A stretch of DNA of 64,000 bases from Noviherbaspirillum aerium (GTDB taxonomy: Bacteria; Pseudomonadota; Gammaproteobacteria; Burkholderiales; Burkholderiaceae_D). The translations under genes were made by a program, and so were the position numbers. The notes under the pieces were generated by a model. It had not been told where the DNA came from, ran no database searches, and saw only the letters and a list, made by a program, of their open reading frames with translations. Of the stretch, positions 1 through 7,777 are shown in pieces. The stretch is taken from positions 1 to 64,000 of the forward strand of contig NZ_VFAH01000016.1 of assembly GCF_008929045.1 (NCBI RefSeq), given 5' to 3'. Position 1 is the stretch's first letter. Each line of letters starts with the position of its first letter.

Positions 1-693
1 TTCAAGATCTACCGTTACGATCCGGACAAGGACGCCAAGCCTTACATGCAGGATCTGACGGTGACGCTGCAGGACACCGACAAGATGCTGCTGGACGCGT
101 TGCAGCGCATCAAGGCCGACGTGGACGACTCGCTGGCGCTGCGGCGCTCCTGCCGGGAAGGCGTCTGCGGCTCGGACGCGATGAACATCAACGGCAAGAA
201 CGGGCTGGCCTGCACCACCAACCTCAACGAGCTGACCGAGCCGATCGTGCTGCGTCCGCTGCCGGGGCTGCCGGTGATCCGCGACCTGATCGTGGACATG
301 ACGCAGTTCTTCAAGCAGTACCACTCGATCAAGCCGTACCTGATCAACGAGACGATTCCGCCGGAGAAGGAGCGTCTGCAGACGCCGGCGGAGCGGGAAG
401 AGCTCGACGGGCTGTACGAGTGCATCCTGTGCGCATGCTGCTCGACGTCGTGTCCGTCGTTCTGGTGGAATCCGGACAAGTTCGTGGGACCGGCGGGTCT
501 GCTGCAGGCATATCGTTTCATTGCCGACAGCCGCGACCAGGCAACCAGCGAGCGCCTCGACAACCTCGAGGACCCGTACCGCCTGTTCCGCTGCCATACC
601 ATCATGAACTGCGTGGATGTCTGTCCGAAGGGACTGAATCCGACGCGCGCCATCGGCAAGATCAAGGAACTGATGGTGCGTCGCGCAGTGTAA
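1..693 (+). CDS. sdhB: succinate dehydrogenase iron-sulfur subunit (5' partial)
   Basis: This is the Fe-S subunit of complex II, which passes electrons from the SdhA flavin to quinone at the inner membrane. The reading frame is open from the first base and the first visible residues are [11 protein letters not shown], so only about ten N-terminal residues lie outside the window. The [2Fe-2S] cluster cysteines are in [21 protein letters not shown]-type sequence near residues 51-72 (start CREGVCGSD). The ferredoxin-like half has [12 protein letters not shown] and [14 protein letters not shown], which ligate the [4Fe-4S] and [3Fe-4S] clusters. The usual betaproteobacterial followers sdhE and gltA are absent; a terminator comes next instead. 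Confidence 0.97.
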   Translation, partial: FKIYRYDPDKDAKPYMQDLTVTLQDTDKMLLDALQRIKADVDDSLALRRSCREGVCGSDAMNINGKNGLACTTNLNELTEPIVLRPLPGLPVIRDLIVDMTQFFKQYHSIKPYLINETIPPEKERLQTPAEREELDGLYECILCACCSTSCPSFWWNPDKFVGPAGLLQAYRFIADSRDQATSERLDNLEDPYRLFRCHTIMNCVDVCPKGLNPTRAIGKIKELMVRRAV

Positions 694-785
694 TCGGCGC
701 GATTCGCATGTCCCCTCAGGGGCATTGCCATCCGTGCAGATGAGGTTTCAGCCTGACCAGGCGGGATGAACAAATGCATCAGATC

Positions 786-820
786 AGTAGTGCAGGCCTC
801 CGTGCCTGCACTACTTTTTT
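786..820 (+). terminator. Rho-independent terminator after sdhB
   Basis: A perfect 12-bp stem (AGTAGTGCAGGC with GCCTGCACTACT) closes a 6-nt loop and runs directly into a T tract. It ends the sdh transcript about 95 nt after the sdhB stop. Confidence 0.92.
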
Positions 821-905
821 AAAGCACCCGAAACGCGTCAAACCAGTGTCTTCCGGCGTCATGCCATGGCTGCATATGGCAGGCAGCGAGCGCTCCTCAA
901 CTTGC

Positions 906-2081
906 TCATCTGGCGGTAAACCTGAATTTATCGACATTGCCAACGCCGAAACTTCCCACCGCGAGAAAATAGACGTCCTGCATACCCGATACCACCTGGT
1001 TCAGGTTGGTGCTTTGCCACTGGAAGTTGGCGAAGCTTCCGGTTGACTGCATGATCATCTCACCGATTTTCGTTCCCGTCGGCGAGCCCAGCTTGATTTC
1101 AAGCTTCTGGTTCGCGAACTGCGGATCGACGGCAACCAGGGCTTCGAAAACCGTCGCGCCCGTTCCGAAATTCAGCTGGGTATATCCGGCCCAGTCTCCA
1201 TTGTCCAGGCTCGCAAGATGAGAACCTTCGACGACGACCCCCTGGGATGTCGAGAAGCTTTCTCCCTCATAGATCGGCCCGTTGATCGTGCTCTTCTTCA
1301 CATTGATCTCGGTGATCATGCTCAGCGTGGCGCCCGCCGGCAAGGTGATATTGCGGCTAAAGGTATTGAATCCCGAAAACGACAATGCGGGATAAACCGT
1401 GACGGAAGCGAATGTCGGATTGGTATTGTCCGCGATATTCCTGTAGTTGGCGTTGGCTTCGGGGCGATCGACGATCGATCCCGAATGCGCGGCGCCCTGC
1501 GGGTCACGGTAACCGTTGCCCTGTACGAACGCGACCGTGGTTCCGGTGACATCGAGGCCGGAAATGTCGGGGATCTCAAGATTGCGGTCATGTGCGCCGG
1601 TGCCGGTAGGTTTCCAGCCCAGGCCGCCGAGGGTCAGCGGTATCGCTTCGCCGCTTCTGTTGAAGATGTCGACCTTTTCGGAAATTCGCGAGATGCCGCT
1701 GCCCGCGGCACCGCCGTTGACGGTGTAGACGATCGCGCCGGTGACTCGTCCTGAGACGTCCTTGGGATTCGACGAGGCTTCGTATCCCAGCACGTTGCCC
1801 TGAGCATGCAGCTGATAGGGCTCCACATGGCCGGAGCCATGCAGATGGTTGTTCACATTGATGAATACCGAAGGATTGGATGGATATACCAGGATTCTCC
1901 GGCCATCCACGACCCACTCCAGGCGCTGCGGAAGAGAGAAGGGAAAGCTTGCCGAGGATTCTCCCCGGGTAAACGCCAGGCTCGAATTCTCATTTGTCAC
2001 GGTCGCGGTATTGACCTGGGCAATGCAGGGAGAAACCATTGCAGCGACAGCGCCGCATAACATCAGCTGGGAAAGTTTCAT
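906..2081 (-). CDS. secreted protein with C-terminal CBM6-like carbohydrate-binding module
   Basis: The start was chosen at MKLSQLMLCGAVAAMVSPC, which begins a Sec signal peptide cleaved near residue 22. A longer upstream reading has no signal and looks unlike protein. The mature protein is 391 residues before cleavage. The N-terminal ~280 residues are beta-rich and not recognised. Residues ~295-391 (GYTQLNFGTGATVFEALVAV ... STGSFANFQWQS ... FGVGNVDKFRF) have the pattern of family 6 carbohydrate-binding modules: a Y-x-x-L-N-F entry, a G-S-P-T-G loop and a closing V-D-K-F-R-F strand. A role in binding or degrading an extracellular polysaccharide is an inference. No catalytic domain is visible, and it is a single gene with no obvious partner. 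Confidence 0.7.
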   Translation of the reverse strand: MKLSQLMLCGAVAAMVSPCIAQVNTATVTNENSSLAFTRGESSASFPFSLPQRLEWVVDGRRILVYPSNPSVFINVNNHLHGSGHVEPYQLHAQGNVLGYEASSNPKDVSGRVTGAIVYTVNGGAAGSGISRISEKVDIFNRSGEAIPLTLGGLGWKPTGTGAHDRNLEIPDISGLDVTGTTVAFVQGNGYRDPQGAAHSGSIVDRPEANANYRNIADNTNPTFASVTVYPALSFSGFNTFSRNITLPAGATLSMITEINVKKSTINGPIYEGESFSTSQGVVVEGSHLASLDNGDWAGYTQLNFGTGATVFEALVAVDPQFANQKLEIKLGSPTGTKIGEMIMQSTGSFANFQWQSTNLNQVVSGMQDVYFLAVGSFGVGNVDKFRFTAR

Positions 2082-2975
2082 GGCGATACATCCGTTCGAA
2101 TTGAACATCAATGAATACAACATGGTGGGCCGCGCTCGGGTATTCCTGGAATATCTCCTTTCATTGTTCACGCCGGCCAGGGAAGACGACTGCGTGATCG
2201 GGTTGAACATGCTTTGCTGCGCGCTGATATGCGCTGACCGCCGAAGCGGGACAGCGGATTCCACGGTGTGTTGGCAATAGTCATGCACAGGCCGGCACCG
2301 GCAAGCAACGGTTTCCGTGGAAGAATGCATTCACTGATTTTCCGGAAGACAGTAATGGAGAACAGGAATGCCGGCGTGCGGGCAAAAACATCCGGCGCTC
2401 CGAAGGTGCTCATCCATGACGCGGCGCATGGCACGGCAGTCCATAGCAACATCTTCATGACGGCTTCCGGTGAGGTAGGAGTTTTAACTTAGCACTCGCC
2501 CATGCAAACGCCTATACGACCGAAGTGTTAGAAAAGTGTCAGCGAATCGCCGGCGAATTGCCGGCAGCATGGAGGAATCCAACGCCATCAATTACCCATC
2601 GTGCAGCCTCGCGAGCACGCGATCCGACTGCATGCCATCCGATGATTCTCTTTCACCATCCGCACCTTCCGGCCTTGCCTTCCTCCAACATACCGGCCGG
2701 AATATTCGTTTTGTTGTACAGGTGCAGCTGCAACATTTTTCATCTCACATTCTGCAGCTCCAGCTCTGTAGACTCGTTTGCTGCGATGCAGCGAATTATT
2801 TGCCAGTCGGCGGAACTTTGCCGTTGTCAATATCTCTACTCCTGCTGCGTCGGCCTGTGAATCACGGCTTGTCGCACATGCATTACCGGCTCAACTGTTC
2901 CTGGTCGGTAATCGTCTCCCTGCTTACGGCACGGTACCGCCGTGGCATTGCTTCTCTCGATTAAGGATTACGATC
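2082..2975. other. gene-free stretch upstream of the phasin
   Basis: No reading frame here resembles a protein: several short overlapping frames exist on both strands but none has a convincing start or motif. It must contain the divergent promoters of the CBM6 protein and the phasin. The part around 2450-2870 is more AT-rich than its surroundings. I see nothing else. Confidence 0.5.
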
Positions 2976-3476
2976 ATGTTCATGTTCCCTTTCAACACCG
3001 ATTCCTCTGCGCCCCGAACCAGCTTCGGCTCTCAGGCTCCGGTCATGGCATTCACCGGCAGGTTATTGAATGCCACTTTGCAGTTGCAGGAATTGAACCG
3101 CCAGGCGATGCGCCGCCTGGTCGAAGAATCGGCAGTGGATCTGCAAAAGGCGCTTCAGGTAAGGTCGCTTGCCGATGTCCAGATACTGATCGGCGAGCAG
3201 TCCAAATCCTCCGTGGAGAAAATCACGGGATATTGGCAAAACGTGGGCAACATTGCGCTCGAGACCTGGGGCTCGCCGCGCCGGGTGCTTGGCGCCGTAG
3301 AGTCCTCCAGTACCGCCGAGGAGCCCTCGGTGCCGGTGGCGGAAGCCTTCGTGGAAACACCGGCGGTGATTACCAAGCCGCATGAGGCTGAAGTCCAACC
3401 CTCGCCCCTGATTGAGAAACTGGTTGCGTCCGTGGCGGTGGAACCGGAAAAATCGGGCACTCGCACCAAGCACTGA
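2976..3476 (+). CDS. phasin family protein (PHA granule-associated)
   Basis: Phasins coat polyhydroxyalkanoate granules in the cytoplasm and control their number and size. The start ATG at 2976 is preceded by AAGGA at 2963-2967. The 166-residue product has the phasin core at ~25-110: FTGRLLNATLQLQELNRQAM, then SLADVQILIGEQSKSSVEKI. It is amphipathic helix throughout. A variable Pro/Glu/Val-rich tail (VPVAEAFVETP, VAVEPEKSG) follows. It is monocistronic. Size and motif fit the TIGR01841-type phasins common in Burkholderiales. Confidence 0.85.
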   Translation: MFMFPFNTDSSAPRTSFGSQAPVMAFTGRLLNATLQLQELNRQAMRRLVEESAVDLQKALQVRSLADVQILIGEQSKSSVEKITGYWQNVGNIALETWGSPRRVLGAVESSSTAEEPSVPVAEAFVETPAVITKPHEAEVQPSPLIEKLVASVAVEPEKSGTRTKH

Positions 3477-3681
3477 TCGATGCTTTTCAGTCCGGGAATG
3501 GACTGCAGTGCATTGGACGATTGCGCAGGCAGCCATCAACAGGAGCAGCAGCCCTGTTAGCGAAACATCAGGCTGCTGCCGCCACGCATAAGCCCGCCGC
3601 AAATCCGCATCGCGGACAGCGATGCAGTCAACCCATTCCCTGTCTTCGCGGTGCCGGTGATGGTTCATGTCAGATCGGCTA

Positions 3682-3709
3682 TTGACGGCGCCGCGATGAT
3701 CGCTATAAT
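3682..3709 (+). promoter_or_regulatory. sigma-70 promoter of the tRNA pair
   Basis: TTGACG, a 16-nt spacer and a consensus TATAAT end 11 nt before tRNA-Asn. Confidence 0.88.
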
Positions 3710-3720
3710 GCCGACTCCAT

Positions 3721-3796
3721 TCCCTGATAGCTCAGCCGGTAGAGCGACGGACTGTTAATCCGCAGGTCCCTGGTTCGAGTCCAGGTCGGGGAGCCA
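3721..3796 (+). tRNA. tRNA-Asn (GTT)
   Basis: A 76-nt cloverleaf with an encoded CCA end. The acceptor stem TCCCTGA pairs with TCGGGGA. The D arm contains AGCTCAGCCGGTAGAGC, the anticodon GTT sits at 3754-3756 in the loop CTGTTAA, and the T arm has GGTTCGAGTCC. Confidence 0.98.
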
Positions 3797-3799
3797 CGT

Positions 3800-3875
3800 G
3801 CCGCCTTAGCTCATTTGGTAGAGCAGTTGACTTGTAATCATCAGGTGGTCTGTTCGAATCAGACAGGCGGCACCA
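3800..3875 (+). tRNA. tRNA-Thr (TGT)
   Basis: A 76-nt cloverleaf three bases after tRNA-Asn, so the two are co-transcribed. The acceptor stem GCCGCCT pairs with AGGCGGC, the anticodon TGT is at 3833-3835 in CTTGTAA, the T loop is TTCGAAT, and CCA is encoded. Confidence 0.97.
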
Positions 3876-3901
3876 CCGAACACTTGGCAGTCGTAACGTA
3901 T

Positions 3902-3942
3902 AAGGCCTCAAACCTATGAAATCAAAGGTTTGAGGCCTTTTT
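3902..3942 (+). terminator. Rho-independent terminator of the tRNA operon
   Basis: A perfect stem AAGGCCTCAAACCT / AGGTTTGAGGCCTT around a 10-nt loop, followed by a T run. Confidence 0.93.
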
Positions 3943-4541
3943 CGTTTTGGTCGAAGAAAAGCATGTCGCAGCAAAGAACGCTTTTTCGCTGCTACCGATT
4001 ACGCAGGATTTTCCGGGATTGTGCAAAATGGCGCCGTTCAAAAAGATGGGAAACTGTGACAGGTTCAAGTCAATGTCAAAGGCCTCTGCAAGTCAGGATG
4101 CTTCACTGCCAATGTCAAAGTTAAAGTAGGGATGGCCCGGTATGGGATCAAACCAGGGTAGCAAACATCCATCGGAATTATCTTTGGGCGGCGGGCTACT
4201 GTCACTTTTTGTTTGCGATTGACACTGCGTTAGGGGCCGGCGAAGTATGCGTCCCATGCCCAACTAGACAGACGGCTTGGCCCTCTTCCTTGGAAGAAGA
4301 CGAAGAACTGTATCAAGCATGACGCCTACTGCCAGCAAGGCCAACCTTGACGCAGTCTGATGGGGAACAGGGCTTTAACAGGGCTTTCGAAAAGCAGGAA
4401 CATTTAACACAACAGTGTTTGGAACTTCCTGTCAGGACCGTACAGATAGAAATTTTCCCGACAACGGAGACGGATAAAATATTGCAATTATTTTATTAAT
4501 AAACATACAATAAAATAACCGTTTGCGAGAGAGGAAATGGG
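3943..4541. other. AT-richer gene-free stretch at the edge of the accessory block
   Basis: There is no convincing coding region. Base composition drops relative to the flanking core genes and stays low through about 9 kb, which fits imported DNA beside a tRNA operon. I did not find a second copy of the tRNA-Thr 3' end that would mark a classical island attachment site. Confidence 0.45.
4482..4511 (+). promoter_or_regulatory. putative sigma-70 promoter of the effector/immunity pair
   Basis: TTGCAA, an 18-nt spacer and TACAAT lie in a very AT-rich stretch 31 nt before the effector start. It is read by eye only. Confidence 0.45.
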
Positions 4542-5057
4542 ATGTTGGCACATATGGATCTCGATGGACAACGACTTCATTGGAATGGAGTTCGCTTCAA
4601 GGCGACAACCGGATTCAAAGGATTCCAACATCCGACACATCAATGCACCCCTGAGTACGGCCCGATTCCGGAAGGAGTCTACAAGGTCTTCCTATGGAAA
4701 AAAGGACTAGCAAAAGACGACGGCAACAATCGATGCAATCTAGCCCCGACTTGGGGTATTCAGCAAAATCCGCGCGGAGAGGCTGCCGGAAAGTGCGAAC
4801 CATTCTGGGCCAACTGGGGACAAAACCGCGCTCGCATGGAGCCTGCCGACGTTAAGACGCAGCAGGCTTGCAAACCATCACGCGGCGGTTTCTATCTGCA
4901 TGATTCCACCAAGGGATACAGCCATGGCTGCATAGAAGTAGAAGGCACGTTCTTCCATAGTCTAAGACATTACGCAGGCGCCACTCGGCAAAGCTATCTC
5001 GTTCTGCGTGTAAAGTATGTATCGGGCCGCCCGACAAACGGAGGCACGCGTGCATAA
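4542..5057 (+). CDS. DUF2778 / Tlde1-like L,D-transpeptidase-fold effector
   Basis: This 171-residue protein has the layout of DUF2778 proteins. The family includes the type VI effector Tlde1, which attacks peptidoglycan stem peptides in the periplasm of rival cells. An N-terminal MDLDGQRLHWNG strand is followed by EYGPIPEGVYKVFLW. The YkuD-like catalytic signature is GGFYLHDSTKGYSHGCIEVE (residues ~129-148), with the candidate catalytic His in LHD and Cys in HGC. There is no signal peptide, as expected for a protein injected by a secretion machine. ATG at 4542 has AGGAA upstream. It overlaps the next gene, as effector-immunity pairs often do. No T6SS cluster is beside it. Confidence 0.75.
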   Translation: MLAHMDLDGQRLHWNGVRFKATTGFKGFQHPTHQCTPEYGPIPEGVYKVFLWKKGLAKDDGNNRCNLAPTWGIQQNPRGEAAGKCEPFWANWGQNRARMEPADVKTQQACKPSRGGFYLHDSTKGYSHGCIEVEGTFFHSLRHYAGATRQSYLVLRVKYVSGRPTNGGTRA

Positions 5058-5412
5058 ATGCTTGTTGGCAGGACTGATCCTGTACCCGATGGCATATGCG
5101 CACGGCCTTCCCGTCCTGCCGGTGCAGAACTTGTTCCAGGAATGCGTCGCCGTGACCGCGTCCGCCCCCTATACCGTCAATGGCAGGGTATACATCGATG
5201 CCGATATGAGAATAATTCAACCGGCAGGACACTGCGGATGCACGTCGACGGCAGCGGCCTATTCTTTGCTGAATACGGATGGAATGACGTTGCTCCAGGC
5301 ACGGTTCGATCTCATCCGATCGGAAAAGAAAAAACTCCATCTCGGAAAAGCCGCAGAGTTTTCGAAACAGAGCGATGTATCGTTGCGTATCGGATGCGCC
5401 GGGCCTCCTTAA
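5050..5412 (+). CDS. putative periplasmic immunity protein to the Tlde1-like effector
   Basis: The start is taken as GTG at 5050, which lies inside the last codons of the effector gene and has GGAGG at 5040-5044, five bases upstream. The 120-residue product begins HKCLLAGLILYPMAYAHG, a Sec signal peptide, so it would sit in the periplasm where the effector acts. The mature part has PVQNLFQECVAV, GRVYIDADMRI and a CGC motif followed by late cysteines. From memory this resembles DUF2195 proteins that accompany DUF2778 effectors, but I cannot verify the family. The immunity role rests on overlap, export and partner identity. Confidence 0.62.
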   Translation: MHKCLLAGLILYPMAYAHGLPVLPVQNLFQECVAVTASAPYTVNGRVYIDADMRIIQPAGHCGCTSTAAAYSLLNTDGMTLLQARFDLIRSEKKKLHLGKAAEFSKQSDVSLRIGCAGPP

Positions 5413-5751
5413 GAATACTTCGTCCTTTACGCGGCTCGCTCTGCCTCGGTCCGAAGGGCTATGGCAAGAACCTGCTCGGAGCCGGACGTGACTTCCTTTC
5501 AGCTCCCGTCCGACTTGGAGCCTGCCTCCACCGCAGATACGCTGGACATCCTGCGCGAACTCGGAATGGATGCGAAAAAGATAGCGGCACTCAGGGAACG
5601 CAAGGCATTCGGCCAGGGCCTGCGCAGAGAAACAACGGGCAGCTGATCACTCGTACGGAAACGGTGAGAAAGTGTATGGGTACTCTTGATAAAACACGTT
5701 ATCAATAGTAAATCCGATACCGGACACACCATCGTCGGGAATGCGCCAACG
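5413..5751. other. stretch with a possible gene fragment between the effector pair and the integron
   Basis: No complete gene is seen. On the + strand, 5461-5646 translates to a C-terminal-looking piece containing LDILRELGMDAKKIAALRER. This resembles the tail of class III CoA-transferases, but the rest of such a gene is missing and the resemblance is weak. The rest of the stretch shows nothing recognisable. Confidence 0.25.
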
Positions 5752-6749
5752 TCACGACGCCGGCAAGGTGTCCAGCGGCGACACGACCCCGCGTCCGCCC
5801 CGGTTGAGCACATGCGCAACACCATCGTGGTCGACACGTCGGTGTGTCCCAACAGTTCCTGCACGGTGCGAATGTCATAACCTGATTCCAGCAGGTAGGT
5901 CGCAAAACTGTGCCGGAACGTATGCGTCGACGCCGGTTTAGTCAGCGTGGCTGCTTCCACCGCGCGCTTGATCGCGCGCTGGATGGTCTGTTCATACAAA
6001 TGATGACGGCGCACGATGCCGCTGCGCGGGTCGGTCGATTCGTGATCGGACGGGAACACCCAGAACCATTTCCATTGCGTGCCGTCCTGCGGATACTTGC
6101 GCTCCAGCGCGTACGGCAGCATCACGCCGGGACGTTCGGTGCGCCGGTCCGCCTCATACAACAATTTGGCTTGGGCGAGCTGGTCCTTCAACGGCTGAAC
6201 CAGAGACAGGGGCGGCATGGTGAGGCGGTCCTTGCCGCCCTTGCTGGCGCGTACCGTGATTTCGCGGCGGGTGAAGTCGATATCCTTGACGCGCAACTGC
6301 GCACATTCCATCAGCCGCATGCCGGTGCCATAGAGCAGGCGCGCGATCAGTTGATGCACCCCCTGCATATGGCGGATCACCATGCGTACTTCTTCCTGGG
6401 TAAACACCGTCCGCCGTTTCACCGGTTTGTGCGGACGGCAAACGCCGTCGATCCAGGGCAAGTCGATGTGCAGCACCTGTTTATAGGGAAACAATAGCGC
6501 GCACAGTGCCTGGGTGTGCGTGGAACTGGAAACGTTGCGTTCGTTGGTCAGATACGACAGAAAGGCGCGGATTTCGTCCGCCCCCATATCCCTGGGATGG
6601 CGGAGGCCGTGATACCGGATATACCATCGACACCATTACACATAGGCGCGCTCGGTACGCAGGCTGTAAAACCTGTCACGAATGCAACGCCGCAACTGAT
6701 CAAGCAGCCGGGGTGGCTGGGGCGTCTCCGCAGTGCTGCTGTCTTTCAC
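5752..6749 (-). pseudogene. integron integrase (IntI-type tyrosine recombinase), inactivated
   Basis: The reconstructed product is about 332 residues, the size of IntI proteins, and starts at GTG 6749 (VKDSSTAETPQPPRLLDQL). It shows SLRTERAYV, then the core GTGMRLMECAQLRVKDIDF (first Arg), the integrase Lys region, the IntI-specific insertion ERKYPQDGTQWKWFWVFPS, HTFRHSFATYLLESG and LLGHTDVSTTM. Two lesions are visible. A TAA stop at 6636-6638 interrupts AYV-stop-W near residue 38. A one-base loss at about 5815-5819 falls at the catalytic Tyr codon: after TTMV the frame shifts, and the lost frame reads HVLNRGGRGVVSPLDTL before a stop at 5752. The protein must be inactive. It diverges from the cassettes, as in other integrons. 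Confidence 0.92.
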
Positions 6750-6761
6750 GATTATTTATAC

Positions 6762-6777
6762 CTGTGCATACATACAG
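6762..6777 (-). promoter_or_regulatory. LexA box upstream of the integrase
   Basis: CTGTGCATACATACAG matches the proteobacterial LexA operator CTGT-N8-ACAG exactly. It lies 12 nt upstream of the integrase GTG and overlaps the promoter region (TATAAA at about 6755-6760 on the - strand). SOS control of integron integrases through LexA is established, so this is the expected site. Confidence 0.85.
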
Positions 6778-6882
6778 CCATGCTGCCAATCTGGCCACCC
6801 ACGCGGTTTGCGCGCGATCAAACGGCGCTGCATATCAGACAGGCGGGCCTGCATACCGGACAATCGCGCCATCCAAGAAACA

Positions 6883-6889
6883 GTTAGAC
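6883..6889 (+). other. attI / first-cassette recombination junction
   Basis: GTTAGAC is the core site G^TTRRRY at the point where the integrase side ends and the first cassette begins. The attI site should extend to the left over roughly 6790-6889, but its integrase-binding repeats are not clear by eye. Confidence 0.75.
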
Positions 6890-6893
6890 GCCC

Positions 6894-7247
6894 ATGACGA
6901 ACGCACCAATTCTTCACGATCCAACATTGTTTTCCGTTTGGGCAGAGGTAGATCCGAAGAATCTCCGCGATGCTGCACAGCACCTTGGGGATGTGATGCC
7001 TCTGCCGCTTCCCCAGATCTATCAACTGGTCAAGCAGGCGGCATCGCAGGGGCGGAAGGTTCAGCTCACATCAACACGACCATATCGTGACGCGCTCAAG
7101 CTTACCGGCGAACTTCCCAATGGCTTTATTGAAGGAACTGCGGTGGTAGCGGAGGAAACCGCTGATCCAATTGTTTCCGCCTGGTGCGTCAAACACCATT
7201 GCTATTTCAGTCATGGTTGCAGCGTTTGCGAAGGAGATTACCTATGA
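6894..7247 (+). CDS. integron cassette 1 protein, unknown function
   Basis: A 117-residue soluble protein that fills the first cassette (cassette about 6884-7314). The start ATG lies only five bases after the core site and lacks an SD sequence, which is common for first cassettes read from the integron promoter. The protein contains AEVDPKNLRDAAQHLGD, a Gln/Lys-rich middle and a C-terminal cluster of His and Cys residues (AWCVKHHCYFSHGCSVCEGDYL is its last part; key residues C-H-H-C-H-C-C) that could bind a metal. I do not recognise the family. AAGGAG at 7231-7236 near its end serves a short frame through the attC site. Confidence 0.7.
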   Translation: MTNAPILHDPTLFSVWAEVDPKNLRDAAQHLGDVMPLPLPQIYQLVKQAASQGRKVQLTSTRPYRDALKLTGELPNGFIEGTAVVAEETADPIVSAWCVKHHCYFSHGCSVCEGDYL

Positions 7248-7318
7248 GCATAGCGGGCCGTGCGTCTAACTTCGTTATGAACTCCGACGGCGTCGCCGCC
7301 GGTTATCCGAAACGTTAG
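7244..7318 (+). CDS. 24-residue frame running through attC 1, possible coupling ORF
   Basis: ATG at 7244 overlaps the stop of cassette 1 (ATGA) and sits seven bases after AAGGAG. The frame MSIAGRASNFVMNS... crosses the whole attC site and stops at TAG 7316-7318, six bases before the ATG of cassette 2, which has no SD of its own. The layout suggests translational coupling, like ORF-11 in attI1 of class 1 integrons, rather than a functional peptide. Confidence 0.45.
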   Translation: MSIAGRASNFVMNSDGVAAGYPKR

Positions 7319-7320
7319 AT
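7264..7320 (+). repeat. attC site 1 (57 bp)
   Basis: R'' GTCTAAC and R' GTTAGAT bound an imperfect palindrome (TTCGTTATGAA near the left, TTATCCGAA near the right, with a GC-rich hairpin CCGACGGCG / CGCCGCCGG between). This is the folded-strand substrate of integron integrases. Confidence 0.9.
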
Positions 7321-7324
7321 TGCT

Positions 7325-7603
7325 ATGGCACGTTTGCTATTCAATGTCTCCCAAATCACAGAGCTTGCAGAAGGAGATATGACTGTCACTAGTGGCGTCA
7401 GTATCGAACAAATTCCCGTGGTCGTTTGTCTTGGCCAGAAGCCCGAATTCCGTACTCCCAATAGTGCCGGCATCAGCGCGACGGTGCAGTCCATTCAGCT
7501 TCCTGAAACGTTCAATCCTCGTCGGCGGCTTACCATCCGAGTCAAAACGGTTGAAAATCGCCAGACCATCCCGCAAAGAGCGGAAGTATGGACCATCGAA
7601 TAA
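7325..7603 (+). CDS. integron cassette 2 protein, unknown function
   Basis: A 92-residue protein in the second cassette (about 7315-7655), starting nearly at the cassette edge with no SD. It is beta-rich: MARLLFNVSQITELAEGDMT, IPVVVCLGQKPEF, SIQLPETFNPRRRLTIRVKT, ending AEVWTIE. No signal peptide or membrane segment is visible and I do not recognise the family. Its stop codon lies one base before R'' of the next attC. Expression probably depends on coupling to the upstream attC-spanning frame. Confidence 0.65.
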   Translation: MARLLFNVSQITELAEGDMTVTSGVSIEQIPVVVCLGQKPEFRTPNSAGISATVQSIQLPETFNPRRRLTIRVKTVENRQTIPQRAEVWTIE

Positions 7604-7604
7604 C

Positions 7605-7661
7605 ATCTAACTTGTAGATGAACACAGTCCGCGCGGCCGCTGGTTATGCGAAACGTTAGAG
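7605..7661 (+). repeat. attC site 2 (57 bp)
   Basis: R'' ATCTAAC and R' GTTAGAG enclose an imperfect palindrome. The right half shares GGTTATxCGAAACGTTAGA with attC 1. The length is identical to attC 1. Confidence 0.88.
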
Positions 7662-7777
7662 TTCATTTGCAACAACGCCATCGGTACGCCTTTTCGATAC
7701 GGAACGGTTGCAGCCTAATCACACCGATACTTATGTCACCGTGGCATCTATCTATACAAGTAGTTCGGAAAAGCATA

